Part shown: positions 8,784 through 15,880 of the stretch, piece after piece
Layout: the number at the start of each line of letters is the position of its first letter
Numbering within the stretch: the first letter of the stretch is position 1
Assembly: GCF_035712445.1 (NCBI RefSeq)
Contig: NZ_DASTAT010000010.1
Location: 36,536 to 100,535 of the forward strand
Direction of reading: 5' to 3'
Length of the DNA: 64,000 nucleotides
Source of the DNA: Oligoflexus sp.
GTDB taxonomy: Bacteria; Bdellovibrionota_B; Oligoflexia; Oligoflexales; Oligoflexaceae
The notes under the pieces: model-generated
The model's input: only the letters and a program-made list of their open reading frames with translations
The model's database searches: none
Told to the model about the DNA's origin: nothing
Program-made: the position numbers and the translations under genes

Positions 8784-10910
8784 TCAGGGTGCTTGAATAA
8801 GAGTGGCGTTGATTTCATCCGGAATCCCTTCACCAAGACCCGAACCACCGACTGTGCCATTACCCAGGCGGCCGAACTGATTATTACCCCAGCAGGAAAC
8901 CTGGCCATTGCTATGCACGCCACAGCCGTGCCAAAAACCAACGCCCATGGACTTAATATCACGAAGGACGCCGCCGTCCGCATTCTGAATATCTTTCACC
9001 TGAAGGCGCGGGGGGCGGGTGTTGATGAACACGTTGTTCACGCGCTCATTTTCATAGGCGTTCGGGCCGAGCTGACAGATGGGCTGACCATCTTTCTTCA
9101 GCACGCACTGAATTTCACCGTTCAAACCCACTTCCTGGGTCACTTCAAAGAATTTTTTATTCTCTTCGGCGATCGTCATCACCCGCGGTATGTCCGGTAC
9201 GCCATGAGCGAAGTTCCATTCGAGATTCTGCATGCGATCGGTTTTCAAACCCCAGCAGTAAAGTCGGTCATCGACCAGCAGCGCACACTTGCCTATCGAC
9301 TGCGAGCTGATGGAACGGGCCGGTGCGGGCAGTACCACCGGGATCACTTCAGCCACATTTTCCGCTGTGATGGCGGCAAGGTCAGAACCCAGAGCCGAAC
9401 CCTGACAGAAGACCGAACCATTGATATCAAGTCCACAGATCTCACGATCCGAAACGGCGAGCTGCTCGATTTTCTTGTCTGCGAATATGCGATTGGGATA
9501 AAGCCAGTTGCCAAACTGCAGAGTTTGACGGCGGCTCAAAAGATCCTTGCCCCAGCACAGGGCCTCTTTCTGATCATTCACAACGCAGTAGGTGTCGTGA
9601 TCAGGACCACCACCAACAGTAAGGAACTTCACGCTATGCAGATCCGTGCCATCCGCGTTCCGAACAAATTGCGGTTGACCCTGGACTTCATACTGAACAA
9701 AACCATCGGCATCGACGGTCTTCGGCAGATAGCCCCAGCACTGCACGCGGCCGGAACTGAGAAGCGCACAGGAGGAGACGCTGCTGACAGCGACGGAGAC
9801 GGCCGCTTCAGACAGGGCGAGCGGCGGCTGAGGACCCAGTGCTTTACCTGAGCTGCCCACGGCTTCACTCGGTCCCAGGGTATCGAAGACATTGTAACCC
9901 CAGCAGCTGACGTCACCATTTTCCAGGACGGCACAGCTATGATTCAGACCAGCGGCCACTTGAGTGGCGCCGATGCAGGAGGCGCGGGATTCAAAATAAC
10001 CGGCATCGCAGCTGGCATCCGTTGCGACTTTGACAGGAGCACCGGCCTGCAATTGGCAGGTGAAAAGAGCGCTGCCTTTTTTATTGGAGAGAGTATCGTT
10101 CCAGAATTCACCGACGCGATATTTATTCTCGCAAAGAATCGGTTTGCAGCTCACCGTTTCGGGGTCGAAGCTTTCACCGGCACTCGCGCAGCTGCGCTTG
10201 ACCTGAAGCGGACACTGCGAAGCCACGAGTTTGGCTTTGGCGCTGTTGCCGAAGAAGCTGTCCTGAATATTCAGATTCAGCGTGTATTCACCTTCCTGCA
10301 GGGCTTCCAAAGAGAGCCGGCCGGGAAGATCAAGAGCCTTCTGGCCAAAATCCTTGGAAAAGAGGCTGCCCAAATCGCGGCCGTTTTTATCGGTCACGGT
10401 CAGCTGCAGCTGAAGATTCTGCAGATTGCCGACGGCCTCTTTGATATCGAGTCTTGGCGCCAGCTCGTCATTGGCCAAAAATCCCTGTTCGGGACAGGGC
10501 CATTCCAGTTTGATGAGACCGCGTTCACTCAACGTCAGATCCCGGACAGTCGCCTCGCCTTCAGCTTTCAATCCGTCTTCAAAAGCCACCCATTCACGCA
10601 CCGAGATCACCCGCACGGACAGCCGTCCATCCGCCTTGGGCAAGGCAAGGCAGCCCGCATAGGTCAGCGTTAAGGCCTCGACGCGTCCATCTCTATGAAT
10701 AAACTCGGCGGTTGTACTGGCGCGATCCTGCTCGGAAAGCGGCGCCAGACCTGGGCTGAGCAGGCGGACGTATTCGATCTCTGGATTCACATCTTTGAGG
10801 CCACAGAGGACTTTGATATCCTCCACCCGATTGGAAAGGGTGCACCCCGATGTCAAAATTTGGCTGAAGATCAAGGTGCTTAGGTATTTCAAGACGGTCC
10901 GAACACGCAT
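8784..10910 (-). CDS. RCC1-like repeat lipoprotein (first of a tandem pair)
   Basis: A 708-residue protein starting at ATG 10910 with GAGGAG upstream; lipobox SQILTSGC. It carries an N-terminal region of about 230 residues, a Cys-rich module (CASAGESFDPETVSC, then CENKYRVGEFW) and about seven RCC1-type units. Examples are HSCAVLENGDVSCWGYN, SSCALLSSGRVQCWGY and HGCGVHSNGQVSCWGNNQ. Most units keep a C-x(8-10)-C-W-G pattern, suggesting a disulfide in each propeller blade. In this family the propeller usually mediates protein contacts; the ligand is unknown. It is the longer paralog of the gene that follows it. Confidence 0.8.
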   Translation of the reverse strand: MRVRTVLKYLSTLIFSQILTSGCTLSNRVEDIKVLCGLKDVNPEIEYVRLLSPGLAPLSEQDRASTTAEFIHRDGRVEALTLTYAGCLALPKADGRLSVRVISVREWVAFEDGLKAEGEATVRDLTLSERGLIKLEWPCPEQGFLANDELAPRLDIKEAVGNLQNLQLQLTVTDKNGRDLGSLFSKDFGQKALDLPGRLSLEALQEGEYTLNLNIQDSFFGNSAKAKLVASQCPLQVKRSCASAGESFDPETVSCKPILCENKYRVGEFWNDTLSNKKGSALFTCQLQAGAPVKVATDASCDAGYFESRASCIGATQVAAGLNHSCAVLENGDVSCWGYNVFDTLGPSEAVGSSGKALGPQPPLALSEAAVSVAVSSVSSCALLSSGRVQCWGYLPKTVDADGFVQYEVQGQPQFVRNADGTDLHSVKFLTVGGGPDHDTYCVVNDQKEALCWGKDLLSRRQTLQFGNWLYPNRIFADKKIEQLAVSDREICGLDINGSVFCQGSALGSDLAAITAENVAEVIPVVLPAPARSISSQSIGKCALLVDDRLYCWGLKTDRMQNLEWNFAHGVPDIPRVMTIAEENKKFFEVTQEVGLNGEIQCVLKKDGQPICQLGPNAYENERVNNVFINTRPPRLQVKDIQNADGGVLRDIKSMGVGFWHGCGVHSNGQVSCWGNNQFGRLGNGTVGGSGLGEGIPDEINATLIQAP

Positions 10911-11026
10911 GAGGCTCTCCTCAATGGATACGGGAATTTAGACTAGTTGATTCCAGTTAGCAAGCTAAATATGCATATATGGCTTAGTTTTATTTGTAAG
11001 CAATTTTAGGTGGTTACGGAGACGTT

Positions 11027-11443
11027 ATGGACTTTAAACGCTACCGCTGTGATATCCAGGTTCGTTTTCGGGATATAGATGGGCTTGGGCATATCAACAA
11101 TGCTGTCTATCATTCCTATATCGAGATGTGCCGCACCCAATGGCTGGACGATGGTCTCGGGTGTGGCGTCTTTGCCAAGGGACAGAGAGTTCCCATTATC
11201 CTCGCGCGCACAGAGATGGATTATCTGAAACAGGCTCACCTGCATGATCGCATTTATGTGGAAGGCTTCATCTCGCATATCGGCGAGAAAAGTTTTCATC
11301 AGCGCTATGAAATCAAAACGCAGCAGCACACCGTAGCCGTCGCCAAAGCTGTTCTCGTCTGGTTTGACTTTGACAGGAATCAGAGTGTGCCTATTCCTGA
11401 AGATAAAAGGGTGCTGATGCGCGAGTACATGCCCGCTGAATAG
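11027..11443 (+). CDS. Acyl-CoA thioesterase, 4HBT/YbgC-FadM type hotdog fold
   Basis: A 138-residue protein starting at ATG 11027 after a GGAG site. The hotdog active-site segment VRFRDIDGLGHINNAVY has the catalytic Asp position of the 4-hydroxybenzoyl-CoA thioesterase family (DxDxxGHxNN). It would hydrolyse acyl-CoA thioesters in the cytoplasm; chain length preference is not visible. It is a single gene followed by an inverted repeat at 11456. Confidence 0.9.
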   Translation: MDFKRYRCDIQVRFRDIDGLGHINNAVYHSYIEMCRTQWLDDGLGCGVFAKGQRVPIILARTEMDYLKQAHLHDRIYVEGFISHIGEKSFHQRYEIKTQQHTVAVAKAVLVWFDFDRNQSVPIPEDKRVLMREYMPAE

Positions 11444-11455
11444 TTCCCTTCACAA

Positions 11456-11481
11456 TGTGAATACCGACATGGGTATTCACA
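11456..11481. repeat. Perfect inverted repeat with 10-base arms
   Basis: TGTGAATACC (11456-11465) and GGTATTCACA (11472-11481) flank a 6-base centre. No T-run follows, so it looks more like an operator than a terminator. It lies between the thioesterase and the AT-rich leader of the exported-protein cluster. Confidence 0.6.
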
Positions 11482-11650
11482 TCCGATACCCCGCCTTACC
11501 ATAATTCGACTAGCGCACATATTACGTACATATTTGAGATTATTGAGAAAATTTTGCTGCGACTTGCAATAAAACTTTTTCATCTTCGTCTACCTTCGCG
11601 TTCGGTGATTCCAAAAATATAAATTTATGAAATGGAAACGGAGTAAACCT

Positions 11651-12139
11651 ATGTTCAAACGAGTACTTGCTTTGTCGCTCACTGCAGTTCTGGCATCGAC
11701 GAGCGCACTGGCTGCGGGTCCTGAAAGCACGGATGCAGAACAACTTCAGGGTGTTGTCACGGGCGCCAAAGACACCCTGTCGGCTTTGAAATTCAAATTC
11801 CAAGGCGTTCCCGGTATCAGCTACCAGGGCCAGGCCGTAGTTGTTGACTTGGGTACAACCGCCAATGCTTATGACAAAGAGATTCTCGAAAAACAACTTC
11901 CTCGCATCGAAAACTACCTGGTCAACGCTGGTCTGAAGCTGGGTGACGCGGCTCTGAAGCTGCCCTCGAATGAAGGCGTGACGATTTTCTATCAGGGCTG
12001 CGCCGAGACTTTGCGTGCGCAACGCCAGGTCGCAGTCGCCCAGGGCAAAGCCAAGTATAGCCTGAACTTCACCACCGATGACTTCAGCTCAGTCCTTGCC
12101 GACATCGAAGACGCTCTGGCTGTGAGCAACTGCCGTTAA
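11651..12139 (+). CDS. Exported Cys-paired helical protein, cluster copy 1
   Basis: A 162-residue protein. ATG 11651 (MFKRVLALSLTAVLASTSALA) is chosen because GGAG sits 8 bases upstream and it gives a clean signal peptide; an ATG at 11627 only adds a basic leader. The mature part is predicted helical. It shares a pattern with the proteins at 12870 and 13771: LPxIExxL, then GDAA or AAD, then a central GCxxxxR and a C-terminal Cys-Arg/Gly end. Two conserved cysteines suggest one disulfide. No known family is recognised. An LRR gene follows after 23 bases. Confidence 0.75.
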   Translation: MFKRVLALSLTAVLASTSALAAGPESTDAEQLQGVVTGAKDTLSALKFKFQGVPGISYQGQAVVVDLGTTANAYDKEILEKQLPRIENYLVNAGLKLGDAALKLPSNEGVTIFYQGCAETLRAQRQVAVAQGKAKYSLNFTTDDFSSVLADIEDALAVSNCR

Positions 12140-12162
12140 TTCACCTTGAAGAGGGGTCCACC

Positions 12163-12873
12163 ATGGGTCTTGTTACCTCGATCCTGCTCGCGGCTGCCGC
12201 GGCGCAACCGTCGTCAGCCTGGGTTGAAAGCTGTAAAAAAACCGAAGCCGCTGCCGCCAGCTGGAACACTTACAAGGCTCTGGCCACTCTTGTGGACCTG
12301 GAATGGAAGAATGACCTGGAGCATTGCCAAAAGCTTGAAACCGCTTTGAAAAAAGCCCAGGTCATCGACCTTCGCAACGAATCGGTCCAGGATCTGACGC
12401 CCGTTTTCGCCTTGGAAAGTGTGACTCAGCTTCTGGCCAGCAACAATCAGATCAAGTCCATCGCGGGCATCGAACGATTGAAGAATCTTGAGCTTTTGGA
12501 CCTGGGAAACAACCTCATCGAGGACGTTAGCGCACTCCCGGCGCTGAAAAAACTGAACCAGCTGCGCCTTGCCAAGAATGAAGTCAAGGACATCAAGCCG
12601 CTGTTAGGCATGCCGCAGCTTGAAAAGCTTTCCCTGGCCTATAACAAGCTGCGGGATATCGAGGGCCTCGGGTCCCTGCAAAAACTAAACTATCTGTCCC
12701 TGGCCAGCAACAGGATCGAAAGCTCCGAAGCTTTGAAGAGTCTGAAGAATCTTCAGGTGCTGAACCTTTCGTTCAATGTGGTCTGCTCGCCCAAGTCCTT
12801 CGACGGATTTGCGAGCAAGGACATCAAAATTATCGGTCGTGATAACCAAAACTGTAAGGATCGTTCATCATGA
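12163..12873 (+). CDS. Exported leucine-rich-repeat protein, cluster copy 1
   Basis: A 236-residue protein with a short signal peptide (MGLVTSILLAAAAAQPSSA) behind GAGGGG. An N-terminal cap with two cysteines (ESCKK, then EHCQKL) precedes about six 22-residue LRRs of the SDS22/internalin type: LLASNNQIKSIAGI, LLDLGNNLIEDVSAL, LRLAKNEVKDIKPL, LSLAYNKLRDIEGL, LSLASNRIESSEAL, LNLSFNVVCS. A C-terminal cap with a second Cys pair (VVCS, then QNCKD) closes the fold. LRRs bind proteins; the partner may be the neighbouring helical proteins (inference). Its stop overlaps the next start (ATGA at 12870), implying coupled translation. Confidence 0.85.
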   Translation: MGLVTSILLAAAAAQPSSAWVESCKKTEAAAASWNTYKALATLVDLEWKNDLEHCQKLETALKKAQVIDLRNESVQDLTPVFALESVTQLLASNNQIKSIAGIERLKNLELLDLGNNLIEDVSALPALKKLNQLRLAKNEVKDIKPLLGMPQLEKLSLAYNKLRDIEGLGSLQKLNYLSLASNRIESSEALKSLKNLQVLNLSFNVVCSPKSFDGFASKDIKIIGRDNQNCKDRSS

Positions 12874-13658
12874 AACGCCTCTTTCGCCTTCTCTTCGTAC
12901 TTCTAAGTCTGGCCGGCTTATCGGCAAGCGCCATGGCACAGGATCTGACGCCGGAAATGGCCAACCAGCTGAAAGAAAGAACATTCAGCATCGCAGCCAA
13001 ACTTCAGCAGACCAAGGTGGGAATGGCTTCTTTGAATGCCTCGGTCCTTTCCCCTCAGGAAAATAAGCTCCTGAACGAAATACTGCCCAAGGTGGAACGA
13101 CTGCTTTTGGATGCAGGCGATCTTTTCGGCAAGGCCGCTGAGAACCTGCCCGGGGAATTCGGCCAGGACTGTCTGCGCCAGGGCTGCAAGAAATTGCGTG
13201 AGGCTCTGGATTTTGTGAAGGATGGCAAGCGCCTCGTCCGTCGCAACGCGGAGCTGACCGTTTATTCGGACCTTCTGGAAGAAATCAAGGACGATATCAA
13301 GGATGCGATCCAGGATGTCGGCTGCCGCAAAAGAATTTTCGGTGGAGGTAGCCCTTGGCATGGAAAAAAGTTTCGTTCGGAGTATTCGACTCCGAACGGA
13401 CAATGGGTGAAGGGATCCACGGAACTCAATGGGGATAATGGGTCCTACCAGACATCCTCGGGTCAAAGCGGTTCTTTTTATTCCGTCACCTATCGTGACA
13501 ACGGTTCGATCGCGGAAGGATACTGGCGCTTCAGCAACGGTGGAACAGGCTGGTTCTCGTTCACGCTGAATGCAGATGGCCGCTCGTTCCATGGCAACTG
13601 GGGCGATGGCACCAGTATCGGTCAGCTGCAGAAGGGCTCGTGGAAGGGCCAGCTTTAA
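12870..13658 (+). CDS. Exported Cys-paired helical protein with beta-rich C-terminal extension, copy 2
   Basis: A 262-residue protein with signal peptide MKRLFRLLFVLLSLAGLSASAMA. Residues about 25-155 are homologous to the proteins at 11651 and 13771 (LPKVERLLLDAGDLFGKAAENLP, then QGCKKLREAL, then DVGCR). Only this copy continues with about 105 residues rich in Gly, Ser, Trp and Tyr, containing GYWRFSNGGTGWFSFTLNAD and FHGNWGDG; the turn-rich spacing resembles MORN or beta-barrel-like repeats. Translation is coupled to the LRR gene by the ATGA overlap. Function unknown. Confidence 0.75.
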   Translation: MKRLFRLLFVLLSLAGLSASAMAQDLTPEMANQLKERTFSIAAKLQQTKVGMASLNASVLSPQENKLLNEILPKVERLLLDAGDLFGKAAENLPGEFGQDCLRQGCKKLREALDFVKDGKRLVRRNAELTVYSDLLEEIKDDIKDAIQDVGCRKRIFGGGSPWHGKKFRSEYSTPNGQWVKGSTELNGDNGSYQTSSGQSGSFYSVTYRDNGSIAEGYWRFSNGGTGWFSFTLNADGRSFHGNWGDGTSIGQLQKGSWKGQL

Positions 13659-13685
13659 GTCGAAAAATAAAGCAAGCTGTTGCAA

Positions 13686-13748
13686 TTTTTTTGAAGTTCA
13701 CACGTCTCACTCAGCATCCAGAAGATGGATGGTTTTTTTAAAGTTCAC
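13686..13748 (+). repeat. Direct repeat of T7-GAAGTTCAC in the leader of the next gene
   Basis: TTTTTTTGAAGTTCAC (13686-13701) recurs as TTTTTTTAAAGTTCAC (13733-13748), 15 of 16 bases identical, 47 bases apart. Each copy follows a small hairpin, so the repeats also form the T-runs of two terminator-like structures. Confidence 0.6.
13715..13739 (+). terminator. Small intrinsic terminator before copy 3 of the helical family
   Basis: CATCCA (13715-13720) and TGGATG (13726-13731) form a 6-bp stem with a 5-base loop, followed by G and seven T. A weaker hairpin, GCAA-GCTG-TTGC (13672-13683), with its own seven T, lies just upstream. They may end transcription after 13658 or attenuate the next gene. 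Confidence 0.55.
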
Positions 13749-13770
13749 TTTTGAAAGAAGGTACACACGC

Positions 13771-14223
13771 ATGTTCAAGAAGGTAACTCTCGCTCTCGGT
13801 CTGATCGCTATGTCGGCTCCTTCGATGGCCAACACCCCTTCGGCAGCCAAGCTGATGAGCCAGGCCGCTCAAACTGCACAGGCCACTGTCGGCGGCATCA
13901 AAGCCAAGTGCGCTCCTCTGGTCAGAGAAAACGCCAATGACCTTTTCATCCTTGACGTTCTGATTCCAGAAATCGAAGACCGCCTGCTCCAGAGCGAGCA
14001 GAACTTCAGCGAAGCCGCTGATCTGCTCGACGTGAACGCTAGTGACTTCAACGGTCGCCGCGCTTTCCGCGCTGGTTGCCTTGCAACCGCCCGCGCTGCT
14101 CTGAAACTCGGTACCGCCAAAATCAAGTCGGTTGACGCGAACATCTTCAAGCCTTACTCGATCGAGTTCGAAGATGTGAAATTCGACATCGACACCGCTC
14201 GCGTTGACGCGAACTGCGGTTGA
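13771..14223 (+). CDS. Exported Cys-paired helical protein, cluster copy 3
   Basis: A 150-residue protein. ATG 13771 (MFKKVTLALGLIAMSAPSMA) follows AGAAGG and begins almost like copy 1 (MFKRVLALSL). The mature part aligns with copies 1 and 2 (IPEIEDRLLQSEQNFSEAADLL, then FRAGCLATARAALKL, then DANCG at the very end). It has an additional Cys at AKCAPL. Family function is unknown. The bases after its stop (TGATTCACCT) nearly match those after copy 1 (TAATTCACCT), supporting duplication of gene plus flank. An LRR gene follows, as after copy 1. Confidence 0.75.
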   Translation: MFKKVTLALGLIAMSAPSMANTPSAAKLMSQAAQTAQATVGGIKAKCAPLVRENANDLFILDVLIPEIEDRLLQSEQNFSEAADLLDVNASDFNGRRAFRAGCLATARAALKLGTAKIKSVDANIFKPYSIEFEDVKFDIDTARVDANCG

Positions 14224-14288
14224 TTCACCTGGGTTCCGATCGGTCGCTCACGCGGCTGGTCGGCCTTTTCTTTTATGGAGCATAGGAT

Positions 14289-15011
14289 ATGAAACTGAAG
14301 CTTGTCTCCGCACTGGTCGGTTTAAGTCTATGTTCGATGGCGTCGGCCCAGGCGCGTCCCAAGACTTTTGCAGGATTCTGCCAAAAAGCGGTGAACGTGG
14401 AAACCGAACGTCAGACGCTGGATGCTCTGGCTCGTTTGGTCTCTGTGAAAACTCCGGTGGAAGCCGACGCCTGCGAATATCTGGAAGAAGCCCTGGCCAC
14501 GCGCACACGCTACTCGTTCCGCGGCAAGGATCTGGTTTCGCTGAAAGCCTTCGCTTATCTGCCCCAGACCACCGAGCTGGTGGCGAGTAACAATCAGATC
14601 AAGAGTCTGGCTGGCCTGGAAGGTCTGACCAAACTCGAGACCCTCGATCTGGGCGGCAATGCCATCGAGTCGATTGACGCTCTGAAAGGTCTGAATTCTC
14701 TGCGCGTTCTGCGTCTGCAGGGCAACGAGATCACGGACCTCACAGCGTTGAGCGAACTCAAAGCGCTGAGCGATCTGTCCGCAGGTTCCAACAAGATTAC
14801 GGATGTCAAAGCCCTGGCGAAGGTGGAAACACTGGAGTATCTGAATCTTTCGGGAAATGCTTTGGAATCTTTGGAAGGCCTCGAAAGTCTGCCTAAGCTT
14901 CGCGTTCTCAACTTTGGTTTCAACAAGGTCTGCGAAAGCGGCTTTGTCCTTGAAGCTGAGAAAAAAGGTGTGACCGTGATTGGGAAAGACACTCAGGAAT
15001 GCGCACGCTAA
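14289..15011 (+). CDS. Exported leucine-rich-repeat protein, cluster copy 2
   Basis: A 240-residue protein with signal peptide MKLKLVSALVGLSLCSMASAQA; AGGAT precedes ATG 14289. It is a paralog of the LRR protein at 12163 with the same Cys-paired N-cap (GFCQKA, then DACEYLEEAL). The LRR start is nearly identical (LVASNNQIKSLAGLEGL), followed by about six 22-residue repeats and a Cys-paired C-cap (KVCESG, then TQECAR). It is presumably periplasmic or secreted and a protein binder. The helical gene plus LRR gene order repeats the arrangement at 11651-12873. Confidence 0.85.
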   Translation: MKLKLVSALVGLSLCSMASAQARPKTFAGFCQKAVNVETERQTLDALARLVSVKTPVEADACEYLEEALATRTRYSFRGKDLVSLKAFAYLPQTTELVASNNQIKSLAGLEGLTKLETLDLGGNAIESIDALKGLNSLRVLRLQGNEITDLTALSELKALSDLSAGSNKITDVKALAKVETLEYLNLSGNALESLEGLESLPKLRVLNFGFNKVCESGFVLEAEKKGVTVIGKDTQECAR

Positions 15012-15030
15012 GTCCTATTTGTGACCGATA

Positions 15031-15054
15031 GGATGGGGGGACCTCCCCTCATCC
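15031..15054. terminator. GC-rich hairpin between convergent genes
   Basis: GGATGGGGGG (15031-15040) and CCCCTCATCC (15045-15054) pair with one mismatch. There is no T-run, so termination is only plausible. It separates the LRR gene from the convergent TetR gene. Confidence 0.35.
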
Positions 15055-15058
15055 CCGG

Positions 15059-15694
15059 TTAATTCCGCATAAAACTCTTGATCAGCATATCCTCGGCCTC
15101 CAGCGACAGGGCCTCGTGCCTGGCTTTTCTCTCCGCCGCCGACATTTCGAAAAAGCAGGTCAGGACACCATCGAGCATCCTGACGCCAACCTCGGACATC
15201 CAGCGCGGATCTATCGGCCGGAAAACCTGTTCTTCAATACCCCTTTTGATCACCACATCCGCCAGTTCAATGCGGGCCTTCTGAAAGCTCGTCCAGCGTT
15301 CGGCCAGGGGAGGCGGCAGTTTTCTGACGTCCACGAAGTGCTTGATGACCATAATCAAGGACCCCACCGCAGGATCGTCCAGATGATGATGCAGATAGAG
15401 CTGGGTCATGCGTCTGAGTCGGGGGACAACGGCAAGATCAGCGGGAAATGCGAGAAGCGCCTGATTCAGCGGCTCATAAAAGCGTAAATAAACCAAAGCG
15501 AGGATCTCATCCTTGCTTGTGAAGTGCTTATAGACGGTGGCCTTGGCAACTCCGATATGCCGGGCGATCTGCTCCAGGCTCACATTGTAAATGCCGTGCT
15601 GGGCAGCGAGGCTCAGGAATGCATCCAAAAGATTTTCCTGCCTGAGGACGCCACGCTTTTGTTTTTTGGTTTCAGAAACGTAACCCGGAGTCAT
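15059..15694 (-). CDS. TetR/AcrR family transcriptional regulator
   Basis: A 211-residue protein. The N-terminal helix-turn-helix is clear (SLEQIARHIGVAKATVYKHF, then TSKDEILALVY), followed by a ligand-binding helical domain without recognisable specificity. Upstream is only a weak purine stretch before ATG 15694. It diverges from the TolC-HlyD-permease operon starting at 15881, with 186 bases between, and is therefore the probable local repressor of that efflux operon (inference from position). Confidence 0.9.
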   Translation of the reverse strand: MTPGYVSETKKQKRGVLRQENLLDAFLSLAAQHGIYNVSLEQIARHIGVAKATVYKHFTSKDEILALVYLRFYEPLNQALLAFPADLAVVPRLRRMTQLYLHHHLDDPAVGSLIMVIKHFVDVRKLPPPLAERWTSFQKARIELADVVIKRGIEEQVFRPIDPRWMSEVGVRMLDGVLTCFFEMSAAERKARHEALSLEAEDMLIKSFMRN

Positions 15695-15880
15695 GAGTTT
15701 CTTTCTTTCTGTCAGATTCCTTGACAGTGGTCAGCCCGCTTACGGACCCCCGCTGCGCCTTTCTTAAAGAAATCCATGGATTGGATTCAAAGAAAGTCAG
15801 GTCCTCTTCTTGCTCCATGAGGGAAGGTGACCATCGGTTACCTTTTCGGACATGAGAACCCAAGTCTTGAGCAGGAAGTT

